Shown: positions 33,800 through 41,488 of the stretch, piece by piece
How positions within the stretch are numbered: position 1 is the first letter of the stretch
How the letters are laid out: the number at the start of each line of letters is the position of its first letter
Assembly (NCBI RefSeq): GCF_030700285.1
Contig: NZ_JAUYZJ010000038.1
Location: 1-46,009, forward strand
Direction: 5' to 3'
Source of the DNA: Methylobacterium sp. NEAU K
Lineage (GTDB): Bacteria; Pseudomonadota; Alphaproteobacteria; Rhizobiales; Beijerinckiaceae
Length of the DNA stretch: 46,009 nucleotides
Translations under genes and position numbers: made by a program
The notes under the pieces: model-generated
The model's database searches: none
What the model saw: only the letters and a program-made list of their open reading frames with translations
Told to the model about the DNA's origin: nothing

Positions 33800-35437
33800 T
33801 CAGTCCCCGTCCTGCCGGGCCCGCTCGCGCAGGATGAACTTCTGCACCTTCCCGGTGGAGGTCTTCGGCAACTCGCCGAAGACCACGTGGCGCGGGAGCT
33901 TGTAGGCGGCCAGCCGCCCCCGGCACCACTGGATCAGCTCGTCGGCGCTGGGCGTCGCGCCCGGCTTAAGCTCGACGAAGGCGCAGGGCGTCTCGCCCCA
34001 TTTCGCGTCGGGCCTGGCGACCACCGCGGCGGCGGCCACCGCCGGGTGCTTGAACAGCGCGTCCTCGACCTCGATCGACGAGATGTTCTCGCCGCCCGAG
34101 ATGATGATGTCCTTCGACCGGTCCTTGAGCTGGATGTAGCCGTCCGGGTGCTTCACCCCGAGATCGCCGGTGCGGAACCAGCCGCCCCGGAACGCGGCCT
34201 CGGTGGCCGCGGGATTCTTGAGGTAGCCGCGCATCACCACGTTGCCGCGCATCATCACCTCGCCGATCGTCGCCCCGTCGGCTGCCACCGGCGCCATCGT
34301 CTCCGGGTCGCGCACGTCGAGCGCCTCAAGGACCGGGTAGCGCACCCCCTGGCGGGCCTTCTTCGCCGCCCGCTGGTCGGCCGCCAGCGCGTCCCAGTCC
34401 GCGTGCCAGGCATTGACCACGGCCGGGCCGTAGCACTCGGTCAGGCCGTACAGATGGGTCACGTCGAAGCCGGCCTCCGACATGCCGGCCAGCACCGCCT
34501 CGGGCGGAGGCGCGGCGGCGGTGAAGAAGGCCACGCGCCGGGGCAGGGGACGGCGCTCGGAATCGGGGGCGTTGATCAGCATCTGCATCACGATCGGTGC
34601 GCCGCAGAGATGCGTGACCCCGTGCTCGGCCATCAGCCGGTACATCGCCTCCGCCCGGACCTGGCGCAGGCAGACATGGGTGCCGGCCACCACCGACAGG
34701 GTCCAGGGGAAGCACCAGCCGTTGCAGTGGAACATCGGCAGGGTCCAGAGATAGACCGGGTGCTGGCCGAGCCCGCCCGTGATGACGTTGCCGAGCGCCA
34801 GCAACGCCGCGCCGCGGTGGTGGTAGACCACGCCCTTCGGGTCGCCCGTGGTGCCCGACGTGTAGTTCAGCGCGATCGCGTCCCATTCGTCGTCCGGGAG
34901 CCGCCAGTCGTGCTCCGGGTCGCCGCCCGCCAGGAACGCCTCGTAGTCGGTCTCCCCGAGGCGCGCGCCGGTCCCGTCGTATTCCGGGTCGTCCACGTCG
35001 ATGACGAGGGGCCTCGTCTCCAGGCCCTCCAGCGCTGCGGCGGCGGTCCGGGAGAATTCCCGGTCGGTGATGAGCACCTTGGCCTCGCCGTGCTCCAGGC
35101 AGAAGCGGATCGCGGCAGCGTCGAGACGGGTGTTGAGGGTGTTGAGCACGGCCCCGGTCATCGGCACGCCGTAGTGGCACTCGATCATCTCGGGGGTGTT
35201 GGCGAGCAGCGCCGCCACGGTATCGCCGCGGCCGATCCCGCGCCGCGCCAGCGCCGAGGCCAGGCGGCGGGCGCGGTCGTAGAGGTCCCGGTAGGAGCGC
35301 CGCAGGTCTCCGTGGATCACGGCGACCTGATCGGGGAACACCCGCGCCGCCCGGTCGAGGTAGAGCAGGGGGGTCAGCGGCTGGTGGTTGGCCGGCACGC
35401 GGTCGAGATCGCGGTCGTAGATCGTATTGCGGGCCAT
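33800..35437 (-). CDS. Acyl-CoA synthetase / AMP-dependent ligase (DmdB-like)
   Basis: A 545-residue ANL-superfamily ligase activating a carboxylic acid to its CoA ester through an acyl-AMP. Motifs: LNYTSGTTGDPKGVVYHHRG (A3 phosphate loop, about residue 190), LPMFHCNGWCFPW, HLYGLTECYGPAV (A5), GGWFRTGDLGVKHPDGYIQLKDRSKDIIISGGENISS (A7-A8 region, read in pieces) and LPKTSTGKVQKF with the catalytic Lys near 531. The MFHCNGWC block is typical of medium-chain and 3-methylmercaptopropionate (DmdB-like) ligases, so a short or medium acid is likely. GGAGG precedes the ATG. It is a single gene with no beta-oxidation partner nearby. Confidence 0.92.
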   Translation of the reverse strand: MARNTIYDRDLDRVPANHQPLTPLLYLDRAARVFPDQVAVIHGDLRRSYRDLYDRARRLASALARRGIGRGDTVAALLANTPEMIECHYGVPMTGAVLNTLNTRLDAAAIRFCLEHGEAKVLITDREFSRTAAAALEGLETRPLVIDVDDPEYDGTGARLGETDYEAFLAGGDPEHDWRLPDDEWDAIALNYTSGTTGDPKGVVYHHRGAALLALGNVITGGLGQHPVYLWTLPMFHCNGWCFPWTLSVVAGTHVCLRQVRAEAMYRLMAEHGVTHLCGAPIVMQMLINAPDSERRPLPRRVAFFTAAAPPPEAVLAGMSEAGFDVTHLYGLTECYGPAVVNAWHADWDALAADQRAAKKARQGVRYPVLEALDVRDPETMAPVAADGATIGEVMMRGNVVMRGYLKNPAATEAAFRGGWFRTGDLGVKHPDGYIQLKDRSKDIIISGGENISSIEVEDALFKHPAVAAAAVVARPDAKWGETPCAFVELKPGATPSADELIQWCRGRLAAYKLPRHVVFGELPKTSTGKVQKFILRERARQDGD

Positions 35438-35517
35438 CCCATCCTCCCGGCAAAGTATTGCCGGGACAGTAGCTTGTCGGCACGGGCACGATCAATCGCG
35501 CGCGCCGGCGAAGGCTC

Positions 35518-36078
35518 TCAATGACGCGCCTCGTCCTCGGGCTCGGGCAGGAAGCGGGCGAGCTCGAAGCCGATCTCGATCATCAGGCGCTCGATGCCCT
35601 GGGTGAGCGCCGGCCGCTGCAGGGCCCGGGCGAGGTCGCGCAGGGCGATGATGTGCTCGGCCATCCGGTTCACGACGCGCTCGCTCTGCACGAGGTTGGC
35701 CGCCTGCTCCTCCGTGCGGTCGATGGCGATGCCGCAGCCCTGCATCGTGCGGCCCGCGGGGTCGCGCTCGATCCGGCCGCGCATCAGCAGGGTGCGGATG
35801 CCGCTGCGCGTGTCGCGGGTGCGGAACTCCGCCTCCATGGGGCCGCCGGTCTCGGCGACCGCGTGCAGGTAGCTCTCGATCCGGATGCGATCCTCGGGAT
35901 GGGTCCGGTCCAGGAAGGCCTCGAGGGAGACGCCGGTCGCGGCCGCCTCCGGGTCGAGCCCGAGCAACCCCGCCAGGGAGGCCGAGAGCGCCAGCCGCCC
36001 GGCCCAATGATCGTGGACCCACGTCCCGACCACGCCGGAGGCTTCCAGTACGGATTGCGGGATCGGGGATTCGGCCAT
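35518..36078 (-). CDS. PAS-domain protein (signalling, no output domain seen)
   Basis: A 186-residue cytosolic protein. Residues about 5-125 form a PAS/PAC fold (VLEASGVVGTWVHDHWAGRL, LLGLDPEAAATGVSLEAFLDRTHPEDR, then the PAC end GIAIDRTEEQAANL). The C-terminal helix (RMAEHIIALRDLARAL to the end) may mediate dimer formation. No kinase, cyclase or DNA-binding domain is present, so it either works with a partner or is a truncated signalling protein. The ATG at 36078 is chosen because GAGGA precedes it; ATG 36108 adds ten residues. It is divergent from the parA-like gene across a region rich in inverted repeats. Confidence 0.75.
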   Translation of the reverse strand: MAESPIPQSVLEASGVVGTWVHDHWAGRLALSASLAGLLGLDPEAAATGVSLEAFLDRTHPEDRIRIESYLHAVAETGGPMEAEFRTRDTRSGIRTLLMRGRIERDPAGRTMQGCGIAIDRTEEQAANLVQSERVVNRMAEHIIALRDLARALQRPALTQGIERLMIEIGFELARFLPEPEDEARH

Positions 36079-36109
36079 GCCATTCCTCGCCGGGGTGTCG
36101 AGCGCCATC

Positions 36110-36122
36110 AAACCTGAGGTTT
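36110..36122. promoter_or_regulatory. Operator-like palindrome AAACC-TGA-GGTTT
   Basis: A 13-bp perfect inverted repeat around TGA in the PAS/parA intergenic region. Its core ACCTGAGGT recurs at 36373-36381, and a variant ACCTGAAGT occurs at 36219-36227. Confidence 0.4.
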
Positions 36123-36396
36123 TTAAATTCAACGCGTCGCTGGCGCCGACCGTCGTGACGCTACGGTATCCTATTGGCTCTGGAAAGGCCGTTGAGGCCT
36201 CAGCCCCCGCAAATATTAACCTGAAGTTTAGGTAGGCCGCCACCGCCACCATCATGTCCGGAATTGGCGGGCCGCTGCGGGGGCGCGGCTTTAACGAGAC
36301 GTTAACCATGACGGCCGCAGCTTGGCTCGGGACATCCTTGGGTCACAGGATCGCGGCAGCCCGCGATTGCGCACCTGAGGTTGCCCGACGAGGGCG

Positions 36397-36414
36397 CCGC
36401 AATCGCGATTGCGG
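36397..36414. repeat. 18-bp perfect palindrome upstream of parA
   Basis: CCGCAATCG is followed directly by its inverse, extended on both sides by GGGCGC/GCGCCC with one extra base. The same CGATTGCG core appears a few bases upstream (36363-36371), giving two alternative pairings. A TTAAC-GAGAC-GTTAA inverted repeat lies further upstream at 36291-36305. It may be an operator or partition-type site. Confidence 0.55.
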
Positions 36415-36457
36415 GCGCCCCGGACGGATGCGCGGGGCCTTCTGGAGGACGCCCAGG

Positions 36458-37105
36458 ATGAAAGCGATCACCTTCGTCACGCAGAAGGGCGGCAGCGGCA
36501 AGAGCACGCTGTGCATCTCCCTGGCGGTGGCCGCCCGGGAGGCGGGCCACACGGTCTGCATCCTGGAGATGGACCGGCAGGCCACGATCTCGGACTGGCT
36601 CGACCACCGCACCGCCGACGGCCCCGAGGTGGCGCAGATCGACGCCACGCAGATCGACGCCGTGATGGAGCGCCTGCGGGATTCCGCCTACGACTACGTG
36701 TTCATCGACACGCCGGGCGTGGATTCCACCGGCACGCTCTCGGCGATCCGCGCGGCCGACCTCTGCATCATCCCGTGCCGGCCGACCCCCGCCGACCTGC
36801 GGGCGTTCAAGCCGACGCTGGCGGCGGTCTACCGGCTGGAGAAGAAGTTCGCCTTCGTGCTGAACCAGACCCCGCCCCGCTCCTACCGGGTCCGCGACGC
36901 GGCGGACGGGCTGGCGGTGCTCGGGATCCTGCCCGACGTGAACATCGTCGCCCGCACCGACCACCAGGACGCCATTGGCCTCGGCCAGGGCGTCACCGAG
37001 TTCAACCCCAAGGGACAGGCCGCCGGAGAGGTCCGCCGTCTCTGGTCCTGGATCGAGCGCCGCACGCAGTTGTTGAGGACGGGCCAGCATGTCCAAGCCG
37101 CCTAA
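36458..37105 (+). CDS. ParA/MinD-type ATPase
   Basis: A 215-residue Walker-type ATPase. The deviant Walker A KGGSGKST has the signature Lys10 and catalytic Lys15; the Walker A' segment is ILEMDRQATISDW and the B segment YDYVFIDTPGVD. The short form without an N-terminal DNA-binding domain resembles plasmid ParA of type Ib and orphan chromosomal ParA proteins used for positioning cargo. GGAGG precedes the ATG. The partner gene overlaps its last 17 bases in another frame. No parB with a CTPase domain is near, so the pair is probably an accessory positioning or partition module and not the main chromosome segregation locus. Confidence 0.88.
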   Translation: MKAITFVTQKGGSGKSTLCISLAVAAREAGHTVCILEMDRQATISDWLDHRTADGPEVAQIDATQIDAVMERLRDSAYDYVFIDTPGVDSTGTLSAIRAADLCIIPCRPTPADLRAFKPTLAAVYRLEKKFAFVLNQTPPRSYRVRDAADGLAVLGILPDVNIVARTDHQDAIGLGQGVTEFNPKGQAAGEVRRLWSWIERRTQLLRTGQHVQAA

Positions 37106-37502
37106 GCTCAGCCTCGCGGCGATCGTCGCCTCGGCGAGCCCGCCGGCCAAGTCACTCTCGGCCAAGTCTCTCTCGGGCAGGTCTCTCTCGGGCAGGTCTC
37201 TCTCGGGCAACTCCCTGTCGGCCACGCCCCAGGCCGCGCAGGCGGCGTCCGCCCGGCCGCAGAGCGCGGAGATCGTGTCCCTGGCGCTCGCGCCTCCGGC
37301 GACCCGGCCCGCCGCCACGCTCAAGCAGCGTGCCCGGCAGATGTCGGTCTACCTGGAGCCGCCGGTCTACGATCAGCTGCGGGACCTCGCCTATGCCGAG
37401 CGGACCAAGATGCACGCCCTGATGCTGGAGGGTCTCGACCTGCTGTTCAAGCAGCGCGGCGCCTGTTCCATCGCGCAGCTGACCGAGTCGCAGTCCCGCT
37501 GA
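37089..37502 (+). CDS. ParA partner: ribbon-helix-helix-like protein with repeat region
   Basis: A 137-residue protein. The N-terminal half is low-complexity, with five 15-bp repeats (residues 21-45) encoding variants of K/R-S-L-S-A/G. The C-terminal half (from about 80) reads KQRARQMSVYLEPPVYDQLR and DLAYAERTKMHALMLEGLDL, which fits a ribbon-helix-helix fold like that of ParG, Omega and similar partition or repressor proteins. The start overlaps the parA-like gene, indicating a two-gene partition-like operon. It likely binds DNA in the palindrome-rich upstream region and autoregulates; that is inference. The basic N-terminus could stimulate ParA ATPase activity, as ParG-type tails do. Confidence 0.75.
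   Translation: MSKPPKLSLAAIVASASPPAKSLSAKSLSGRSLSGRSLSGNSLSATPQAAQAASARPQSAEIVSLALAPPATRPAATLKQRARQMSVYLEPPVYDQLRDLAYAERTKMHALMLEGLDLLFKQRGACSIAQLTESQSR
37149..37223 (+). repeat. Five 15-bp tandem repeats inside the ParA-partner gene
   Basis: Five consecutive 15-base units of the form (A)AGTCTCTCTCGGGC; the third and fourth are identical and the outer ones diverge slightly. The unit length preserves frame, so copy number could vary between strains. Confidence 0.9.
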
Positions 37503-37508
37503 GCCGGC

Positions 37509-37532
37509 CCGGGACGGCACCGGCCGTCCCGG
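37509..37532 (+). terminator. Hairpin after the parA-partner operon
   Basis: A 10-bp stem CCGGGACGGC/GCCGTCCCGG with loop ACCG, six bases after the stop. There is no T run. The remaining bases to 37775 hold no gene and presumably the rlpA promoter. Confidence 0.55.
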
Positions 37533-37775
37533 CGGCACGGATGTCGCGCAGGTCCGGATCTCGTTCCACATCAACGCCCTGTTCGGCGTTCCTGACGTGA
37601 CGCGCGAGGATGCGCGCGGCCGTGGGAGCGCCGACCGCCTCCCGAATCCGATATCGTTCAGGCTTCCTTTACGCGACCGACACAATCCTGAGTGGACCGG
37701 TCTGGGCCTCGCGGCGCGGCCGGCTCTGGTCCGTCGCCGGGCCGCGGTCCCGCGTAGAGTTTGGTGAACCCCGAC

Positions 37776-39128
37776 ATGGTGCGCACGACGCTCCCCAGGC
37801 CTGCGCGCCTCGCCCTGCGGCTGATGGCCGTCTCGGGCGTGGCCCTGGCCACGGCCAACTGTGCCACCACGCCCCAGCAGAAGCTCGCCGCCGGCAACGG
37901 CATCGACCCGAAATACGGCGTCAAGGCGAGCCCGCGCCTCTACAACGAGGGCGACGTGATCCCGAAGGGCGGCGGCCGCCGCTACACCGGCAAGCCCTAC
38001 GTGGTGGCCGGCCAGACCTACGTGCCCAAGGAGGATCCCCGCGGCTACGTGCGCGAGGGACTGGCCTCCTGGTACGGCTCGGCCTTCCACGGGCGCATGA
38101 CCGCCAACGGCGAGGTGTTCGACCGCCACTCCATCGCGGCCGCCCACCCGACCCTGCCGCTGCCGAGCTACGCCCGGGTGACGAACCTCGACAACGGCTA
38201 CTCGATGGTGGTGCGCGTCAACGACCGCGGCCCCTACCATGCGGGCCGCGTCATGGACGTGTCCGAGGAGGCGGCCGAGGCCCTGGGCTTCCATCGCCGG
38301 GGCACCGCGCGCGTGCGGGTCGAGTATGCCGGCAAGGCCTCGGTGGCCGGCAGCGACGACCGCAAGCTGCTCGCCAGCCTGCGCACCGACGGGCACCCGG
38401 CCGGCCGCTCGACCGTGATGATGGCCGATCTCGGCCCCTCGGAGGAACCGGAGCGCTACGCGCGCTCGGCCCCCGAGCCGCTGGCCTTCAAGCCCGCTCC
38501 CGAGCGCGAGGAGGCGCCGCAGCCGGAGCGGCCCGCGCCGGTGCGCGCCCCGATCGTGCTGGCCTCCGCCGCGATGGCGGTGCCCGCGGCCGTGCAGCCG
38601 ACCGCCCCCCGCGTGCGGGACTTCCGCCCCGCGCCGGTACAGATCGCCGCCCACCAGGCGGCGGGCACCAAGTCGGCGCCCGTGACGGTCGCCGGCCTGA
38701 ACCCGGCCCTGGGCCACAGCGCGCCGTCGGCGGCCGGGCACGCGGCCGTCCTGAAGCCCGCGATCGCGAGCCGTGCGGCCGTCGCGGAGACCCTCCGCCC
38801 GCCGGCCCCCGGCTCCGCCCGAGCGGGCGCGCCCGCCCCGGCGAAGCTCGCCGCCAGGGGCGCGCCCGCGGCGCTGCCGCCCGCGGCCAAGTCCGCCATG
38901 GCACGCCTCGCCTCCGCGGCGGCACCCGCTAGGATCCAGGCCCCCGCCAAGGCTCCGGCCCCCGCCAGGATCGAGGCTCCGGCCAAGGTTGCAGCGGCCG
39001 GCAAGGCCGCGGCCCCCGCCAAGGGTGCGGCACAGGCCAAGACGGCAGCACAGGCCAAGACGGCAGCACAGGCCAAGACGGCGGCACCGGCCGGTGCGCG
39101 GCACGCCCGTCTGGCCGGGATCTACTGA
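37776..39128 (+). CDS. rlpA: Septal-ring lytic transglycosylase / lipoprotein RlpA
   Basis: A 450-residue exported RlpA-family protein that trims denuded peptidoglycan in the cell envelope. The signal peptide (to about residue 30) ends ALATANCATT; the Cys could be lipidated although Asn at -1 is atypical for a lipobox. The double-psi beta-barrel lies at about 85-195: GLASWYGSAFHGRMTANGEVF, AAAHPTLPLPSYARVTNL and VVRVNDRGPYHAGRVMDVS, with the conserved Asp in VNDRGPY. The remaining 250 residues are Ala/Pro/Lys-rich and disordered, with three exact 18-bp repeats near the end. No SPOR domain is seen, which E. coli RlpA has. dacC follows 149 bases later. ATG 37776 is chosen over GTG 37764 and TTG 37761. 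Confidence 0.9.
   Translation: MVRTTLPRPARLALRLMAVSGVALATANCATTPQQKLAAGNGIDPKYGVKASPRLYNEGDVIPKGGGRRYTGKPYVVAGQTYVPKEDPRGYVREGLASWYGSAFHGRMTANGEVFDRHSIAAAHPTLPLPSYARVTNLDNGYSMVVRVNDRGPYHAGRVMDVSEEAAEALGFHRRGTARVRVEYAGKASVAGSDDRKLLASLRTDGHPAGRSTVMMADLGPSEEPERYARSAPEPLAFKPAPEREEAPQPERPAPVRAPIVLASAAMAVPAAVQPTAPRVRDFRPAPVQIAAHQAAGTKSAPVTVAGLNPALGHSAPSAAGHAAVLKPAIASRAAVAETLRPPAPGSARAGAPAPAKLAARGAPAALPPAAKSAMARLASAAAPARIQAPAKAPAPARIEAPAKVAAAGKAAAPAKGAAQAKTAAQAKTAAQAKTAAPAGARHARLAGIY
39030..39083 (+). repeat. Three 18-bp tandem repeats at the rlpA 3' end
   Basis: Three near-identical 18-base units encode AQAKTA three times in the Ala/Lys-rich tail, preceded by looser PAKA repeats. Confidence 0.9.
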
Positions 39129-39277
39129 GGCGCCGAGCGGCCCGGACGTCCGGCCCCGGCCCTGCGATGCGGCATTTCGCATTCGATCCGACGCCGAAAC
39201 CGTAATATGGTCACGCTTGTTATCCGGATGCGGCTGGAGTTCCTCCGGCCGGGCGACAGGCGCGGGACGCAACGGCG

Positions 39278-40522
39278 ATGCGCAGGACCCTTCTGACCCT
39301 TCTCGCGGCCGCCTGCGCGCTGGGGGCCGGCCTCGCCTCCGCGGCGGCGCAGAGCTTCCAGACGGCGGCGCCGCACGCGATCCTGATCGACGCCGATTCC
39401 GGCTCGGTGCTGTTCGAGAAGGCCGCCGACGAGCGCTTCTCGCCGGCCAGCATGGCCAAGCTGATGACCACCGACATCGTGTTCGAGGCGCTGAAGTCGG
39501 GCCGGCTCTCGATGGATACCGAGTTCACCGTGACCGAGGACGCGTGGCGGCGGGGCGGGGCCGGCGGCGGCGGCTCGTCGATGTTCGCGCAGGTCAACAG
39601 CCGCATCAGGATGTCGGACCTGCTGCGCGGGCTGGTCGTGCAGTCGGGCAACGACGCGGCGATCACCATCGCGGAGAACATGGCCGGGTCGGAGGAGGCG
39701 TTCGCCGGGCTGATGAACCAGCGCGCCAAGGAGATCGGGCTGACGAACTCGAGCTTCCGCAACGCCACCGGCTACGCGGCGCCCGACCAGAAGGTCACGG
39801 CCCGGGACATGGCGAAGCTCGCGATCCACATCATCGACACCTACCCGGACCTGTACAAGATCTTCTCCGAGAAGGAGTTCACCTGGAACAAGATCCGCCA
39901 GCAGAACCGCAACCCGCTGCTGGCGCTCGATATCGGCGCGGACGGGCTCAAGACCGGCTACCTGGAGGAATCCGGCTACGCGCTGACGGGCTCGGCGGTG
40001 CAGAGCGGCCAGCGCCTGGTCCTGGTGGTCTCGGGGCTCAAGACCGCCCGGGACCGCGCCTCCGAGTCGCGCAAGCTGATGGAGTGGGGGTTTCGCGCGT
40101 TCGAGCCCCGGCAGATCTTCGCGGCGGGCGAGACCGTGGCCGAGGCCTCCGTGTTCGGCGGCCAGGCCGGCTCCGTGCCCCTGGTCTCGAAGAAGCCCGT
40201 GCGGGTCCTTCTGCCCCGCGGCTCCAGCGACCGGGTGAGCGCCAAGGTGGTCTATACCGGGCCGCTCGTCGCGCCCGTGCAGGAGGGCCAGCAGGTCGGC
40301 GAGCTGCGGATCCAGCGCGGCGACACGGTCGCTCTCGACCAGCCGCTCTACGCCGGCGCGGCGGTGGAGCCCGGCACGCTGCCGCAGCGGGCGATGGACG
40401 CGGCGCTGGAATTCGGCACCGGGCTCGTGCGCAAGGCCTTCGACCGGGCGGGCAAGGGCGGACCCAAGGGTGACGTGAAGGGCGATGCGAAGACCGGCGA
40501 CAGGGCGACGAACCCGTCGTGA
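39278..40522 (+). CDS. dacC: D-alanyl-D-alanine carboxypeptidase (PBP5/6 family)
   Basis: A 414-residue exported penicillin-binding protein removing the terminal D-Ala from peptidoglycan pentapeptides in the periplasm. The signal peptide ends at about residue 24 (SAAAQ). Active-site motifs are Ser58-x-x-Lys61 in PASMAKLMT, Ser123-Gly-Asn in VVQSGNDAAI, and Lys225-Thr-Gly in DGLKTGYLE. The C-terminal domain (from about 270) is the beta-rich PBP5 domain, and an amphipathic helix near the end could hold it at the membrane. Basic, Lys/Asp-rich tail. Gene order rlpA-dacC-tmk-holB is typical of Rhizobiales. The stop is followed 11 bases later by tmk. Confidence 0.95.
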   Translation: MRRTLLTLLAAACALGAGLASAAAQSFQTAAPHAILIDADSGSVLFEKAADERFSPASMAKLMTTDIVFEALKSGRLSMDTEFTVTEDAWRRGGAGGGGSSMFAQVNSRIRMSDLLRGLVVQSGNDAAITIAENMAGSEEAFAGLMNQRAKEIGLTNSSFRNATGYAAPDQKVTARDMAKLAIHIIDTYPDLYKIFSEKEFTWNKIRQQNRNPLLALDIGADGLKTGYLEESGYALTGSAVQSGQRLVLVVSGLKTARDRASESRKLMEWGFRAFEPRQIFAAGETVAEASVFGGQAGSVPLVSKKPVRVLLPRGSSDRVSAKVVYTGPLVAPVQEGQQVGELRIQRGDTVALDQPLYAGAAVEPGTLPQRAMDAALEFGTGLVRKAFDRAGKGGPKGDVKGDAKTGDRATNPS

Positions 40523-40532
40523 CCGCGCGCTC

Positions 40533-41276
40533 GTGATCGTGCCACGCTTCGAGGATCCCGCGGCGGGGCAGGGGGCGCCGGCGGCCTTCATCACCTTCGA
40601 GGGCGGGGAGGGGGCCGGGAAGTCGACCCAGGTCGCCCGCCTGGCCGCGACCCTGCGGGCGCGCTCGGGGCGGGGCGTGTGCGTGACCCGCGAACCCGGC
40701 GGCTCGCCGCGGGCCGAGGAGATCCGCGCGGCTTTGCTCGGCGGCGTCGCCAGGCCCTACGGCCCCTTCGCGGAGGCCCTGCTGTTCTGCGCCGCCCGGA
40801 TCGACCACCTCGACCGGCTGATCCGGCCGGCGCTCCGCCGGGGCGAGACCGTGCTGTGCGACCGCTTCATCGACTCGACCCGGGCCTACCAGGGCGCCGC
40901 GGGGGGCCTCGATCCGGGGGTGATCGCCGCCCTGGAGCGGGTCGTGGTCGGCCCGACCCGGCCCGACCTCACCCTGATCCTCGACCTGCCGCCCGAGGCC
41001 GGCCTCGCCCGCGCGGCCGGGCGCGGCGCCGGGAGCGGGCAGGGGGCCGACCGGTTCGAGGCCGAATCCCTCGATTTCCACGCCCGCCTGCGCGAGGCGT
41101 TCCTGGCGATCGCCCGGGCCGAGCCGGAGCGCTGCGCGGTGATCGACGCGAGCCGCGACCCCGATTCGGTCGAGGCCGCGATCCGCGCCATCGTGGCGGC
41201 CCGGCTGCCGGGCCTGCTGCCGCCCCAGGGCGGGATCGACACGGGGGCCGAGGGAAGCCGCGGCGATGCCGCCTGA
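40533..41276 (+). CDS. tmk: Thymidylate kinase
   Basis: A 247-residue kinase converting dTMP to dTDP. Motifs are the P-loop FITFEGGEGAGKST, the DR-x region CDRFIDSTRAYQGA, the TREPGGSP substrate loop and a Lid segment (RAAGRGAGSGQGADRFEAESLDF) longer than in E. coli. The start is uncertain: GTG 40533 or 40539 are both plausible; the P-loop begins about 15-20 residues in either case, slightly more than usual. It follows dacC by 11 bases and precedes holB, an order in keeping with co-transcription, though a 212-base gap with a repeat separates it from holB. Confidence 0.93.
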   Translation: MIVPRFEDPAAGQGAPAAFITFEGGEGAGKSTQVARLAATLRARSGRGVCVTREPGGSPRAEEIRAALLGGVARPYGPFAEALLFCAARIDHLDRLIRPALRRGETVLCDRFIDSTRAYQGAAGGLDPGVIAALERVVVGPTRPDLTLILDLPPEAGLARAAGRGAGSGQGADRFEAESLDFHARLREAFLAIARAEPERCAVIDASRDPDSVEAAIRAIVAARLPGLLPPQGGIDTGAEGSRGDAA

Positions 41277-41337
41277 GCTTTCGGACCGGCGCGGCCCGGG
41301 CCATAAGAGCGCCCGACAAGACGCCCGATCACCTGAT

Positions 41338-41356
41338 CGCGACGGCGCAGCGGGCG
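41338..41356 (+). repeat. 19-bp block shared with 15650-15668
   Basis: CGCGACGGCGCAGCGGGCG occurs here and at 15650-15668. In both places CCCGATCACC lies a short distance upstream. This suggests a short dispersed element, complete here and partial near groES. Confidence 0.5.
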
Positions 41357-41374
41357 TTCTGTGAGGGGCACGAC

Positions 41375-41474
41375 AGCCGTTCCCGAGCGCGTTGCGATCG
41401 GGAACGGCTCCAAGTCCTCGATGCAACGCGCTCGCTTGCGCCGAACCGGTATCCGCTTCGGCGGCGGGCGCTCT
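41375..41474 (+). repeat. Dispersed repeat, copy A, with adjoining hairpin
   Basis: A perfect 12-bp stem (41375-41386 with 41398-41409) is followed by 41415-41474, the element whose diverged inverted copy lies at 5631-5692. GCGCGTTGC at 41387-41395 is also complementary to GCAACGCGC at 41423-41431, so alternative folds exist. It lies between tmk and holB. Confidence 0.65.
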
Positions 41475-41488
41475 GAGCTGATCGCCGG

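Noticed and set aside
37149..37223. CRISPR-like short repeats
   Set aside because: The 15-bp units are contiguous, without spacers, and within a coding frame.
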